Of a stretch of DNA of 53,360 nt, positions 27,861 to 38,081 are shown piece by piece (within the stretch, counting starts at the first letter, position 1; every line of letters begins with the position of its first letter). The notes under the pieces were generated by a model, which saw only the letters and a list, made by a program, of their open reading frames with translations, did not search any database and had not been told where the DNA came from. A program made the position numbers and the translations under genes. This DNA is from Rhodobacteraceae bacterium HLUCCO18 (GTDB lineage: Bacteria > Pseudomonadota > Alphaproteobacteria > Rhodobacterales > Rhodobacteraceae): assembly GCA_001314805.1 (NCBI GenBank), contig LJSY01000004.1:1-53360 (forward strand), written 5' to 3'.

Positions 27861-29000
27861 GTGTCCTTTCTCATCCGGGCCCTGTCCTGTTGCCGATATG
27901 TCCTGATGTCAATGGCAATGGCGCTTGCGGTCGGACCGGTCCAGGCGCACGAGATCCGCCCCACCATCGCGGATGTGGAGGTCGGGCAGGACGCGGTGAT
28001 CCTGTCGCTGCGCATCGCGCTTGAGCCGCTGATCGCAGGGATCGACCTTTCGGCGGTGGACGATACCGACAACGCTCCCGAGGCGGCGATCTACGACCGG
28101 TTGCGCGCGCTGGGTCCCGAGGCGCTGGAGGCCGCGTTTCGCGACGCCTGGCCGAGGATCTCCCGCGGGCTGCTCCTTTTTGTGGAAGGTGCACGCCTGA
28201 CGCCCGAGATCGCCGACCTGCAGATCCCCGCCGTGGGTGACCTCGACCTGCCGCGGGATTCGATCCTGACCGTTTCGGCGACGCTGCCACCCGGCGAGGC
28301 CGGGGTCGAGATCGGGGTGGCGCCCGGATGGGGCACCTTCATCCCGCGCCAGGTCGGCGGTGGGGAAGGCGCCTACGAGGGGTTCCTTGCCGGTGGCGAG
28401 CTGACCCCGCCCCTGCCGCGGGCCGATGTCCTGACCGAAGGGACGGGGGCGGTGTTCCTGCGCTACATCGGGGCGGGGTTCGAGCACATCGTGCCGCTTG
28501 GCCTCGATCATATCCTGTTCGTGCTGGGGCTGTTCTTCTTCGCGACGAAACTGGGCCCGCTGCTATGGCAGGTGACGGCCTTCACGGTCGCTCATACCGT
28601 CACCCTGGCGCTGGCCGCCACGGGGGTCGTGTCCGTCCCGGCCAGTGTCGTGGAGCCGCTGATCGCCGCGACCATCGTCTATGTCGGGATCGAGAACACC
28701 GTCGGGCGCCGGAATGTCCGGGGGCGCACCGCGCTGGTCTTCGCCTTCGGGCTTCTGCACGGGCTGGGCTTCGCCTCGGTGCTTGGCGATTACGGGATTG
28801 CGGCCGAGCGGTTCGCCGCGGCGCTCATCGGCTTCAACATCGGGGTGGAGGTTGGCCAGCTTGCCGTCATCGGCATGGCCTTCGCGCTGGTCGGCTGGTT
28901 CATTCATCGCAGCTGGTACCGGACGGCCATCGCGATCCCGGCCTCTCTGGTCATCGCCGCCGTTGGGGCCTATTGGCTGGTTGAACGCACGCTTTCTTGA
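27861..29000 (+). CDS. HupE/UreJ-family membrane protein
   Basis: The 379-residue protein has a signal peptide, an extracytoplasmic domain of about 170 residues starting at HEIRPTIADVEV, and a C-terminal membrane domain. The latter carries the HupE/UreJ signature GFEHIVPLGLDHILFVLGLF followed by FTVAHTVTLALA and GLLHGLGFASVL; the histidines are probable metal ligands. Relatives move nickel or cobalt. The GTG at 27861 gives the better signal peptide; ATG 27906 is an alternative. No urease or hydrogenase genes are present. The MFS gene follows 10 bp downstream. Confidence 0.85.
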   Translation: MSFLIRALSCCRYVLMSMAMALAVGPVQAHEIRPTIADVEVGQDAVILSLRIALEPLIAGIDLSAVDDTDNAPEAAIYDRLRALGPEALEAAFRDAWPRISRGLLLFVEGARLTPEIADLQIPAVGDLDLPRDSILTVSATLPPGEAGVEIGVAPGWGTFIPRQVGGGEGAYEGFLAGGELTPPLPRADVLTEGTGAVFLRYIGAGFEHIVPLGLDHILFVLGLFFFATKLGPLLWQVTAFTVAHTVTLALAATGVVSVPASVVEPLIAATIVYVGIENTVGRRNVRGRTALVFAFGLLHGLGFASVLGDYGIAAERFAAALIGFNIGVEVGQLAVIGMAFALVGWFIHRSWYRTAIAIPASLVIAAVGAYWLVERTLS

Positions 29001-29010
29001 CGGCATTTTC

Positions 29011-30219
29011 ATGCTCTGCTTTCTGGCTCAGAACCGGCGCTGGCTCGCCACGGGCCTGCTGCTCGCCTTCGGGTCGTCCTTCGGGCAGACCTGGTTCATC
29101 TCGCTCTTCGCCGGCGAGATCCGGGCCGAATACGGCCTGTCGGACGGGGACTGGGGCCTGATCTATACGGTCGCCACGCTTGGCTCCGCCGGTTTGCTGC
29201 TGGGGCGCGGGTCATGGGCCGACACGGTGCGCCTGTCCCTTCTGGCCCCGATGATCGCGGGGGCCTTCGCCGGTGCTGCGGCTCTCATGGCGCTGGGACA
29301 GTCGATCTGGACGCTGGGCATCGCGGTGTTCCTGTTGCGCTTCTGCGGGCAGGGAATGTTCAGCCACATCAAGATGACGGCCATGGCGCGCTGGTTCGTG
29401 GCAACGCGCGGCCGGGCGATGGCGCTGACCAATCTCGGCTACCCGCTGGGAGAGGTGCTGTTGCCGCTGCCGGCGGTGCTGATGCTGGCCGCGATCGGCT
29501 GGCGCGCCTCCTGGGGTGTGGTCGCGGCGGTGATCGTGCTGGTCGTCCTGCCGCTGCTCGTCTGGCTGCTGGCGCAAGACCGCGCGCCGCAGGGCAGTGC
29601 CGAGGCGACCGGCGCGCCCGGCCTCGGCGGGCGGCACTGGCAGCGCTCCGAGGTGCTGCGGCACTGGCTGTTCTGGGCGCTGGTGCCTCTGCTGCTGACG
29701 CCGGGTTTCATCGGCACGGTGCTCTTCTTTCACCAGGTTCACGTGTCCGAGGTGAAGGGCTGGAGCCTTGCGGCCATGGCGCCGGGGTACCCGGCCTATG
29801 CCGCGGCGACCGTGACCACGGCCTTCATTACCGGCTGGGCCTGCGACCGTTTCGGGCCCGCGCGAATGCTGCCGATCATGGTGGTGCCCATGGCGCTGGG
29901 CATCTGGCTGATCGGCCCGGCGGAGACACCTCTGGGCTGGATCGCGGCGCTTGGCATCACCGGCGTGACGCAGGGCATTGCGGGAACCACATGGGGCACG
30001 CTGATGCCCGAGGTCTACGGGACGAACCACCTCGGCTCCGTCCGGGCGATGGCCACGGCGCTGATGGTCGTCTCGACGGCGATTGGGCCAGGGATCACGG
30101 GGCTGGCCATCGACTGGGGCGTGTCCTTTCCGCAGCAGGCGATCTTCATGGCGCTGTGGTGCGTGGCGCTGAGCGCGGCGATGGTGCCGGTCATGCGGCG
30201 GATCGTGGCCGAACCCTGA
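29011..30219 (+). CDS. Major facilitator superfamily transporter
   Basis: The 402-residue protein has about 12 hydrophobic segments and a typical MFS layout: an opening helix LATGLLLAFGSSFGQTWFIS, GLIYTVATLGSAGLLLGRGS before the first cytoplasmic loop, and a central loop around residues 190-210. The second half contains WACDRFGPARMLPI, the repeat of the loop 2-3 motif. The substrate is unknown. Its ATG is 10 bp after the HupE-type gene, so the two are probably co-transcribed and it may belong to the same transport function. Confidence 0.86.
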   Translation: MLCFLAQNRRWLATGLLLAFGSSFGQTWFISLFAGEIRAEYGLSDGDWGLIYTVATLGSAGLLLGRGSWADTVRLSLLAPMIAGAFAGAAALMALGQSIWTLGIAVFLLRFCGQGMFSHIKMTAMARWFVATRGRAMALTNLGYPLGEVLLPLPAVLMLAAIGWRASWGVVAAVIVLVVLPLLVWLLAQDRAPQGSAEATGAPGLGGRHWQRSEVLRHWLFWALVPLLLTPGFIGTVLFFHQVHVSEVKGWSLAAMAPGYPAYAAATVTTAFITGWACDRFGPARMLPIMVVPMALGIWLIGPAETPLGWIAALGITGVTQGIAGTTWGTLMPEVYGTNHLGSVRAMATALMVVSTAIGPGITGLAIDWGVSFPQQAIFMALWCVALSAAMVPVMRRIVAEP

Positions 30220-30240
30220 GAGGCCCGGCCACGGATCGCA

Positions 30241-31647
<1,407 letters not shown>

Positions 31648-31891
31648 GGTGAGGGTCCTCTGCCCGGTGGATGTTGCGATGCGTTGCGTCGGGGTCAAGC
31701 CCCGCGCGTTCGCCCCCGGTCCGAAAGGCGCGCACCGAAGAATCGCCAGGGCAGGCGCGCGTGGTCGTCCATATCGAGAAACCGGGTCATCGCGCCGGGG
31801 ATATACCGCTCGATCTGGCTTGCCAAGGGCGTCGCGACCGGGGTCAATTCGGATGGCGGGCACGCGATGCGTCCCGCCGGAAAGGAACCTG

Positions 31892-33232
31892 ATGGAACCT
31901 GACGAAAGCCCGGGGCCGGGTCAGAACCCGCTCGACCCCCTGCTGGAGCAGTCGACGCAGCTCGGACAGCAGGCGATGGTCTTTGCCGAAGGATTGCTGC
32001 GGCCCTGGAATGCCTACCAACTCCTGATCGTAGCGGCGGTCCTTGTCCTCGCATGGGCGCTCAAGGCGGTGCTCGGCCCCCGTATCCGCGCCTGGATGGC
32101 AAGGCGGGAGGGCTGGCCCACATGGCGCATGCGCATCCTCGTCGTCGTGCACCGGCGGCTGCTGATGATCTTCTTCGTCCTGTTGATCTGGCTGACGGTC
32201 TGGATCATGCGAGAGGTCACCTGGCCCTCGCGCAGCTATCTGATGACGATCATCGCCGAGCTCGCCACAGCATGGTTGTTCGTCACCTTCGCCACGCGGC
32301 TGATCCGTTCCGTTTTTGTCCGGACGGTCGTGCGCTACGCGGCATGGATCTACGTGACGCTCGCCATCCTGAACCTGCGCGACGACGTGTCGAACATGCT
32401 GGACGGGATCGGCTTCAACCTCGGCGAGATGCGCCTTTCGCTGCTGCTGCTGCTGCAGGCGGCGATCGTCCTTGCACTGCTGATCGCGGGCGCGCGCCTG
32501 ATCACGCAGACGATGGCGGTCCGGATCGAGCGGAACGAGGACATCTCGCCCTCGATGCGGGTGCTGGCGGTGAAGTTCCTGCAGGTCGCGCTTTACGGCG
32601 CTGCCATCGTGATCGGCCTGCGCGCGGTCGGTGTCGACCTGACCGGCCTTGCCGTTCTGTCCGGGGCGATTGGCGTCGGCCTTGGTTTCGGCCTGCAGAA
32701 GGTGGTGTCGAACCTCGTCTCGGGGATCATCATACTGCTCGACAAGTCGATCAAGCCCGGGGACGTCATCAGCCTCGGCGACACGTTCGGGTGGATCCAG
32801 ACCCTCGGCGCCCGCTACGCCAGCGTCGTGACCCGGGAGGGGAAGGAGTACCTGATCCCGAACGAGGATCTCATCACCAACCAGGTGGTGAACTGGTCCC
32901 ATTCCAACCAGTTCGTCCGCCTCGATATCCATTTCGGCACGTCCTACGGCGATGACCCGCACCTCGTGCGCCGCATCGCGGTGGAGGCCGCCCAGAGCGT
33001 CGATCGCGTTCTGCGCAGCAGACCGCCGGTTTGCCACATCACCGGCTTCGGCGATTCCAGCGTCGACTATATCCTGCGGTTCTGGATCAGCGACCCGACC
33101 GGGGGTCTGACCAATATCCGGGGCAACGTCTTTCTCGCGCTTTGGGATGCCTTTCAAGCCAACGGCATCTCGATCCCCTTCCCGCAGCGCGAGGTCCGGA
33201 TGCTCGAGGACGGGACGAAATCCTCAGCCTGA
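31892..33232 (+). CDS. Mechanosensitive ion channel of the MscS family
   Basis: The 446-residue protein has several N-terminal membrane helices followed by the MscS pore helix and beta domain: [20 protein letters not shown] is the Gly/Ala-rich TM3. Then come [30 protein letters not shown] and a mixed C-terminal domain. It is longer than E. coli MscS (286 aa) because of extra membrane segments. It would release osmolytes during hypo-osmotic shock. The last 9 bp overlap the convergent TPP enzyme gene. Confidence 0.92.
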   Translation: MEPDESPGPGQNPLDPLLEQSTQLGQQAMVFAEGLLRPWNAYQLLIVAAVLVLAWALKAVLGPRIRAWMARREGWPTWRMRILVVVHRRLLMIFFVLLIWLTVWIMREVTWPSRSYLMTIIAELATAWLFVTFATRLIRSVFVRTVVRYAAWIYVTLAILNLRDDVSNMLDGIGFNLGEMRLSLLLLLQAAIVLALLIAGARLITQTMAVRIERNEDISPSMRVLAVKFLQVALYGAAIVIGLRAVGVDLTGLAVLSGAIGVGLGFGLQKVVSNLVSGIIILLDKSIKPGDVISLGDTFGWIQTLGARYASVVTREGKEYLIPNEDLITNQVVNWSHSNQFVRLDIHFGTSYGDDPHLVRRIAVEAAQSVDRVLRSRPPVCHITGFGDSSVDYILRFWISDPTGGLTNIRGNVFLALWDAFQANGISIPFPQREVRMLEDGTKSSA

Positions 33233-34852
33233 AAGCGATTTCGTGGTCGAGAGCATCTTCGTGTCGAGCACCAGTTCGATCAGGTGCAGGCCACCCTGCC
33301 GCGCCACCTCGAAGGCCGGGCCGAACGCTTCCGTTTCCGTGATCCTGTGCCCGGTGCCGCCATAGGCACTGGCCAGTTGCACGTAATCGGGGTTGAAAAG
33401 CTCGGTGCCGGACACGCGCCCGGGGTAGTGCTTTTCCTGATGCATGCGGATGGTGCCGTAGCGGCCGTTATTGGCGATGATCACGATGATGTCGGCGCCA
33501 TGCTGGCGCGCGGTGGACAGCTCCTGGATGGTCATCTGCAGGCAGCCGTCGCCCGCGAGGCAGACCACCGTGCGCTCCGGATGCCGAAGCTTCGCGGCCA
33601 CGGCGGCGGGCAGGCCGTAGCCCATCGACCCGGAGGTCGGCGCAAGTTGCGTGCCGCGCTGCCGCCAGCGGTAGTAGCGATGCAGGAACGCGGCGTAGTT
33701 GCCCGCGCCGTTGGTCAGGATCGTCTCGGGGCCCGCGTGGTCGCGCAGCCAGAGGATCACCTCTTCCAGCTTGACCGCGCCGGGTGTCTCCTGCGGGTCC
33801 TGCCAAGCCTCGTACTCCGCGCGCGCCGCCGCCGCCCCGCGATCATGGCTTGGCACGTAGGGAAGATGCGTCAGCAGATCGTTCAAAAGGTGGGAGGGAC
33901 GCGCCGTGATCGCGACGCGCGCGGGATAGACGCGGGAACTCGTGTCGGGGTCGGGCGAGACCTGCACGATGGCGGGCGGGTCCTGCGCGTCGATGAGCGT
34001 GAATTCCTGCGTCGTGATGTCGTTCAGCTCCGCCCCCAGAAGCAGCACGGCGTCGGCCTGCGACAGACGCCGCCCGAGCGCGGGGTTCATCCCCACGCCC
34101 AGATCGCCCGCGTAGTTCGGATGGTCGTTGTCGACGAAATCCTGCCGCCGGAAGGTGACGGCCAGCGGCGCGCCGAGCCGTTGCGCAAGCTCGCCCGCCC
34201 GCGCGCCGTCCCCCGCCCCCCAGACGGAGCCGCCGAGCAGGATCATCGGCCGTTCCGCCGATGTCAGGATGTCGATGGTCTCGGCAATCGCGCTGTCTTC
34301 GACGCCGCTTCGGGGCGCTGCCGCGATCGTGGCGCCGGGCGCGGCGGTTTCGGCCGACAGGACGTCCTCGGGCAGGGCGAGTACGACAGGCCCGGGCCGT
34401 CCGCTTGACGCAAGGCGAAACGCCCGGTCGATATATTCGGCCAACCGGTCGGTGCGTTCGACCTCGGCCACCCATTTGACGAGCGGCCCGAAGAGCGCGC
34501 GGTAATTCACCTCCTGGAACACCCCGCGGTCGCGATGGGCCAGCGGAACCTGTCCCACGAAGACCACCATGGGCGTCGCGTCATGCATCGCCACGTGCAG
34601 TCCCGAACTGGCATTGGTGGCGCCGGGTCCGCGCGTGACGAAGAGAACCCCGGGGCGCCCGGTCAGCTTCGCGTCCGCCTCCGCCATCATCGCGGCGCCG
34701 CCCTCTTGCCGGCAGACCACGTTCTGGATGTCGTGATCGTAGAGACCGTCCAGCGCGGCGAGAAAGCTTTCTCCCGGCACCGAGAAGACCCGGTCCACCC
34801 CGTGCAGCGCCAGCCGGTCGGCCAGGATTTTTCCGCCATGTCTTGTGGTCAC
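33224..34852 (-). CDS. Thiamine-pyrophosphate enzyme, acetolactate synthase-like
   Basis: The 542-residue protein has the three-domain TPP layout. The N-terminal PYR domain carries FSVPGESFLAALD with catalytic Glu28, the middle domain begins ILTSAERPMILLGGS, and the C-terminal PP domain has the GDG...N cofactor motif (GDGCLQMTIQEL ... IIANNGRYG, about 432-465). It resembles the acetolactate synthase large subunit, but no small subunit gene is adjacent, so it is probably a paralogue with another 2-oxoacid substrate. The GTG at 34852 is chosen for its GGGAGGCGGAC upstream. It is divergent from the flavin reductase gene by 53 bp. Confidence 0.88.
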   Translation of the reverse strand: MTTRHGGKILADRLALHGVDRVFSVPGESFLAALDGLYDHDIQNVVCRQEGGAAMMAEADAKLTGRPGVLFVTRGPGATNASSGLHVAMHDATPMVVFVGQVPLAHRDRGVFQEVNYRALFGPLVKWVAEVERTDRLAEYIDRAFRLASSGRPGPVVLALPEDVLSAETAAPGATIAAAPRSGVEDSAIAETIDILTSAERPMILLGGSVWGAGDGARAGELAQRLGAPLAVTFRRQDFVDNDHPNYAGDLGVGMNPALGRRLSQADAVLLLGAELNDITTQEFTLIDAQDPPAIVQVSPDPDTSSRVYPARVAITARPSHLLNDLLTHLPYVPSHDRGAAAARAEYEAWQDPQETPGAVKLEEVILWLRDHAGPETILTNGAGNYAAFLHRYYRWRQRGTQLAPTSGSMGYGLPAAVAAKLRHPERTVVCLAGDGCLQMTIQELSTARQHGADIIVIIANNGRYGTIRMHQEKHYPGRVSGTELFNPDYVQLASAYGGTGHRITETEAFGPAFEVARQGGLHLIELVLDTKMLSTTKSLSG

Positions 34853-34905
34853 GTCCGCCTCCCGCCTTATCTCCGCGGCAACGGTTTTGATCGGAGGCAA
34901 GGGAC

Positions 34906-35448
34906 ATGTCCAGCGGTAGACTTCTGGGGATCTGCGGTTCGCTGAGGGCCGGGTCGTTCAATCGCAAGCTGATGCTGGAGGCGAAGCGGCTGTTCGATCC
35001 GGCGGAGTTCGTGGACGCGAACCTGCGGCTGCCGCTTTATGATGGTGACCTCGAGACCGAGCACGGCATCCCGCCCGAAGTTCAGGACCTGGCCGACGCC
35101 ATCGCCGAAGCGGACGCGGTGATCATCGCCGGTCCCGAGTACAACAAGGGGCTTTCGGGCGTTCTGAAGAACGCGCTCGACTGGGTCAGCCGGACAAAGG
35201 GCGGCCCGTGGCGCGGCAAGCCGGTCGCGATACTGTCGGCCACCGGCGGGCGCGCGGGCGGGGAACGGACGCAGTTCTCCCTAAGGCTCTGCCTCGTGCC
35301 GTTCCGGCCGCGCGTCCTGTCGGGGCCCGAGGTGCTGGTTGGCCAGTGCGCGGGACAGTTCGACGCAGACGGGCGGCTCACCAACGAGATCAACCTCGCC
35401 GCCCTCGAGGAGCTGATGGCGGAGCTGCGCAAGGAGGCTGGGCTTTAG
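34906..35448 (+). CDS. NADPH-dependent FMN reductase family protein
   Basis: The 180-residue flavodoxin-fold protein begins GICGSLRAGSFNRKLMLEA, the FMN phosphate loop, and has GPEYNKGLSGVLKNALDWVS, the flavin and dimer contact typical of ArsH/ChrR/SsuE-like reductases. It would reduce FMN, quinones or metal ions with NADPH. It is divergent from the TPP enzyme gene. Its TAG overlaps the stop of the convergent FAD oxidoreductase gene (TTAG). Confidence 0.9.
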   Translation: MSSGRLLGICGSLRAGSFNRKLMLEAKRLFDPAEFVDANLRLPLYDGDLETEHGIPPEVQDLADAIAEADAVIIAGPEYNKGLSGVLKNALDWVSRTKGGPWRGKPVAILSATGGRAGGERTQFSLRLCLVPFRPRVLSGPEVLVGQCAGQFDADGRLTNEINLAALEELMAELRKEAGL

Positions 35449-36479
35449 CGCAGGCTGGCCTCCGGGCGGAACTCGGGCGGGATGCGGTCGGTTCTGTCGA
35501 TCACCAGATCGGCCATGAGATCGGCCACGAGGGGCGCCGTGCCGAAGCCGATCTTGAAGCCGCCATTGGCGATGTACTCCGCCGGGCGCAGGGGGTGGGT
35601 GCCCAGCATCGGGGCGCGGGACCGCGTGCGCGGCCGGATACCGGCCCAGCGTTCGATCACGTCCGCGTCGCGCAGTGCAGGGCATGCCGCCCGCGCCCGT
35701 TCGATCACGTCGTCGAGCTGTGCGTCGGTGGCCGCCGGGTCGTCCCAGCTCCGTTCCGAGGTCGAGCCCACGGCCACGGTCCCGTCGGCATGGGGGACGA
35801 TGTGCAATCCGTCGGCATAGACCTGTGGACTGCCGCGCAGGTCGCAGGCCAGAACGGCGGCCTGACCCTTCACGCCGGCGCCGATCAGCTTCTCGCCGGC
35901 GATCCCGTTCAGCTCCAGCAGCCCCGCGACGCCGGTGGCGTGGATGACGGCATCGCCCTCGGCCGGTTCCGTGCCGATAACGGCGCCCCGTCTTTCCAGC
36001 GCTGCGACCAAGGCCGCTATGGCGCGCCTCGGATGGAGCCGCGCGGTGAGCGTGTCGAAAACGACATGGCCGGTGGGGCTGTCGACGAGATCGCCGAAGG
36101 CGGCGGCGTCGCGAACGTCCCAGCGATAGCGACCCTGCCAGAGCTCCGCCGCCGAGGCCGCGCGGGTCTGCGCAAGATCCACGGCCGCCGCGTCGGCGAG
36201 GGGCTGCACGCGGCCCGAGCGGCTGTATCCGGGGTTGTGGCCGGAGGCCTCCGCGACCTCGGCCCAGAACGCCTCCGCCATGACGAGGTTTTCGAACTGC
36301 AGCGCCTTCTTGGTGTTCCATGCCTCGGGCACATGAGGCGCCAGCGCGCCCACCACACCGCCCGAGGCGCCCGCGCCGGGGCCGCGGGGGTCGACCACGC
36401 TGACCCGCGCGCCGCGCCGCGCGCAGGCCCATGCGATGGACAGGCCGAATATCCCCGCGCCGTGGACGACGATCTGCAT
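35445..36479 (-). CDS. FAD-dependent oxidoreductase (DAO family), candidate MnmC oxidase half
   Basis: The 344-residue enzyme begins VVHGAGIFGLSIAWACARRG, a Rossmann FAD motif, and has DPRGPGAGASGGVVGALAPH and the C-terminal DAO signature GIRPRTRSRAPMLG with GFKIGFGTAP. It is related to glycine oxidase and to the C-terminal FAD domain of MnmC. MnmC in E. coli joins such a domain to a methyltransferase like the one encoded divergently 67 bp away. I infer it could remove the carboxymethyl group in mnm5s2U synthesis. A ThiO-like amino-acid oxidase is the alternative. Confidence 0.82.
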   Translation of the reverse strand: MQIVVHGAGIFGLSIAWACARRGARVSVVDPRGPGAGASGGVVGALAPHVPEAWNTKKALQFENLVMAEAFWAEVAEASGHNPGYSRSGRVQPLADAAAVDLAQTRAASAAELWQGRYRWDVRDAAAFGDLVDSPTGHVVFDTLTARLHPRRAIAALVAALERRGAVIGTEPAEGDAVIHATGVAGLLELNGIAGEKLIGAGVKGQAAVLACDLRGSPQVYADGLHIVPHADGTVAVGSTSERSWDDPAATDAQLDDVIERARAACPALRDADVIERWAGIRPRTRSRAPMLGTHPLRPAEYIANGGFKIGFGTAPLVADLMADLVIDRTDRIPPEFRPEASLR

Positions 36480-36546
36480 TGCAACTCCCGCGCGCTTGGA
36501 TGAGGGTCGCCGGACCTGTTTCGATGGACCCGACCTAGACCGGCCC

Positions 36547-37215
36547 ATGGCGATTGACCAGCCACATGATCTTGACTGGCGCGACGGCGTGCCGGTCTCG
36601 CGCCGTTTCGACGACCCGTTCTATTCGCTGCAGGACGGGCTGGCCGAGGCGCGTCACGTTTTCCTCGGCGGCAACGACCTTCCGCAGAGGTTCCGGGACG
36701 GCTTTCACGTGGCCGAGCTCGGTTTCGGCACTGGGCTGAACTTCGCCGCGACGGCGCTGGCATGGCGGCAGGCCGGTGTCACGGGGCGGCTGTTCTTCAC
36801 GAGCTTCGAAGCGTTTCCGATGGCCGTGGAAGATGTACGGCAGGCGCTGGGCGACTTCCCCGAGACGGTCCCGTTTGCGTCGACGATCGAGGCGGCGCTC
36901 GATGGCAGGGCTTGTGTGGATGACTTAGGTATTACGCTAAGTGTTGAAGTGGGCGACGCGCGGCAGACGGTTCCGGCCTGGGAGGGGCGCGCCGATGCGT
37001 GGTTCCTCGACGGCTTCGCGCCGGCCCGCAACCCCGAGCTTTGGGAGGAGGCGCTGATGCAGGCCGTCGCCGCGCGCACCGCGCCGGGCGGCACCTGCGC
37101 CACCTATTCGGCCGCCGGTGCCGTGCGCCGCGCGCTCGATGCCGCGGGCTTCGCGGTGGAACGGCGCCCCGGCTTCGGTCGCAAGCGCCACATGACCGCG
37201 GGCCGCCTGAGATGA
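36547..37215 (+). CDS. mnmD: tRNA U34 aminomethyl methyltransferase MnmD (MnmC-N domain alone)
   Basis: The 222-residue protein corresponds to the N-terminal domain of MnmC (DUF752). It opens DLDWRDGVPVSRRFDDPFYS, has the SAM-binding AELGFGTGLNFAATALAW and ends with DAWFLDGFAPARNPELWE, CATYSAAGAVRRALDAAGF and GFGRKRHM. It methylates nm5(s2)U to mnm5(s2)U in tRNA wobble positions. The oxidase domain is absent here but a DAO-family gene lies divergently next door. The stop overlaps the start of the following transporter (ATGA). Confidence 0.9.
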   Translation: MAIDQPHDLDWRDGVPVSRRFDDPFYSLQDGLAEARHVFLGGNDLPQRFRDGFHVAELGFGTGLNFAATALAWRQAGVTGRLFFTSFEAFPMAVEDVRQALGDFPETVPFASTIEAALDGRACVDDLGITLSVEVGDARQTVPAWEGRADAWFLDGFAPARNPELWEEALMQAVAARTAPGGTCATYSAAGAVRRALDAAGFAVERRPGFGRKRHMTAGRLR

Positions 37216-38081
37216 GCGGGGACAACGCGCGCCTCGGCATCATCCTGATGATCGCGACGACCTTCGTCTTCGCGATGCAGGACGGCATCAGCCGCTATCT
37301 TGCTTCGGAATACAACGTCCTGATGGTGGTGATGATCCGCTACTGGTTCTTCGCCGCTTTCGTCATGGCCGTGGCGGCGCGGGCGAAGGGCGGCCTCGCG
37401 CGGGCGGCGCGGACGGACCAACCGTGGTTGCAGGCCGGGCGCGGCGCGCTGCTGGCGCTGGAGATCTGCGTCATGGTCCTGGCCTTCACGCTCTTGGGCC
37501 TCGTGGAAAGCCACGCGGTCTTCGCCGTCTATCCGCTGCTGATCGCGGCCCTGTCCGGTCCTGTTCTGGGCGAGCGCGTGGGCTGGCGCCGCTGGGTGGC
37601 GATCGGCGTGGGCTTCGTGGGCGTTCTGATCATCCTGCAGCCGGGTTTCCGTGTGTTCGAACCCGCGGCGCTGGTGGCGCTGACCTCGGCCTTCATGTTC
37701 GCGCTTTACGGGTTGCTGACGCGCTACGCGTCGCGGCGGGATACGACCGAGACCAGCTTTTTCTGGACGGGCACCGTGGGCGCCGTGGTGATGACCGTCA
37801 TCGGCGTCTGGTTCTGGGAGCCGATGACGCCGTATGACTGGGCGTGGATGGCGCTGCTTTGTGTCACGGGGGCATCGGGGCACTGGCTTCTGATCAAGAC
37901 CTACTCGGTCGCGGAGGCGAGCCAGGTGCAGCCCTTCGCCTATTTCCAGCTCGTCTTCGCCACGGCGCTGGGAATGCTGGTGTTCGGCGAGACGCTGGAG
38001 ACAAACGTCGCTCTCGGCGCGGCGCTGGTGGTTGCGGCGGGCCTTTTCACGCTGTGGCGGGCGCGGCGGGTGCAGGGCTAG
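37212..38081 (+). CDS. EamA-family transporter (DMT)
   Basis: The 289-residue protein has ten predicted helices in two EamA repeats. The first begins GIILMIATTFVFAMQDGISR, and the mid motif GERVGWRRWVAIGVGFVGV is characteristic. The second repeat contains SAFMFALYGLLTRYASR. It shares the mid-motif and end (VFGETLETN, LFTLWR) with other DMT proteins. The substrate is unknown. It is translationally coupled to mnmD through a 4-bp overlap and its stop overlaps the convergent transglycosylase by 4 bp. Confidence 0.9.
   Translation: MSGDNARLGIILMIATTFVFAMQDGISRYLASEYNVLMVVMIRYWFFAAFVMAVAARAKGGLARAARTDQPWLQAGRGALLALEICVMVLAFTLLGLVESHAVFAVYPLLIAALSGPVLGERVGWRRWVAIGVGFVGVLIILQPGFRVFEPAALVALTSAFMFALYGLLTRYASRRDTTETSFFWTGTVGAVVMTVIGVWFWEPMTPYDWAWMALLCVTGASGHWLLIKTYSVAEASQVQPFAYFQLVFATALGMLVFGETLETNVALGAALVVAAGLFTLWRARRVQG

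Noticed and set aside
31695-31790. Small minus-strand ORF of 31 codons between leuC and mscS
   Set aside because: It encodes [20 protein letters not shown] and looks mildly protein-like, but there is no ribosome-binding site and no family match.
33224-34852. Calling the TPP enzyme ilvB (acetolactate synthase large subunit)
   Set aside because: No ilvN small subunit is adjacent and the protein reads as a divergent paralogue, so the specific function is not claimed.
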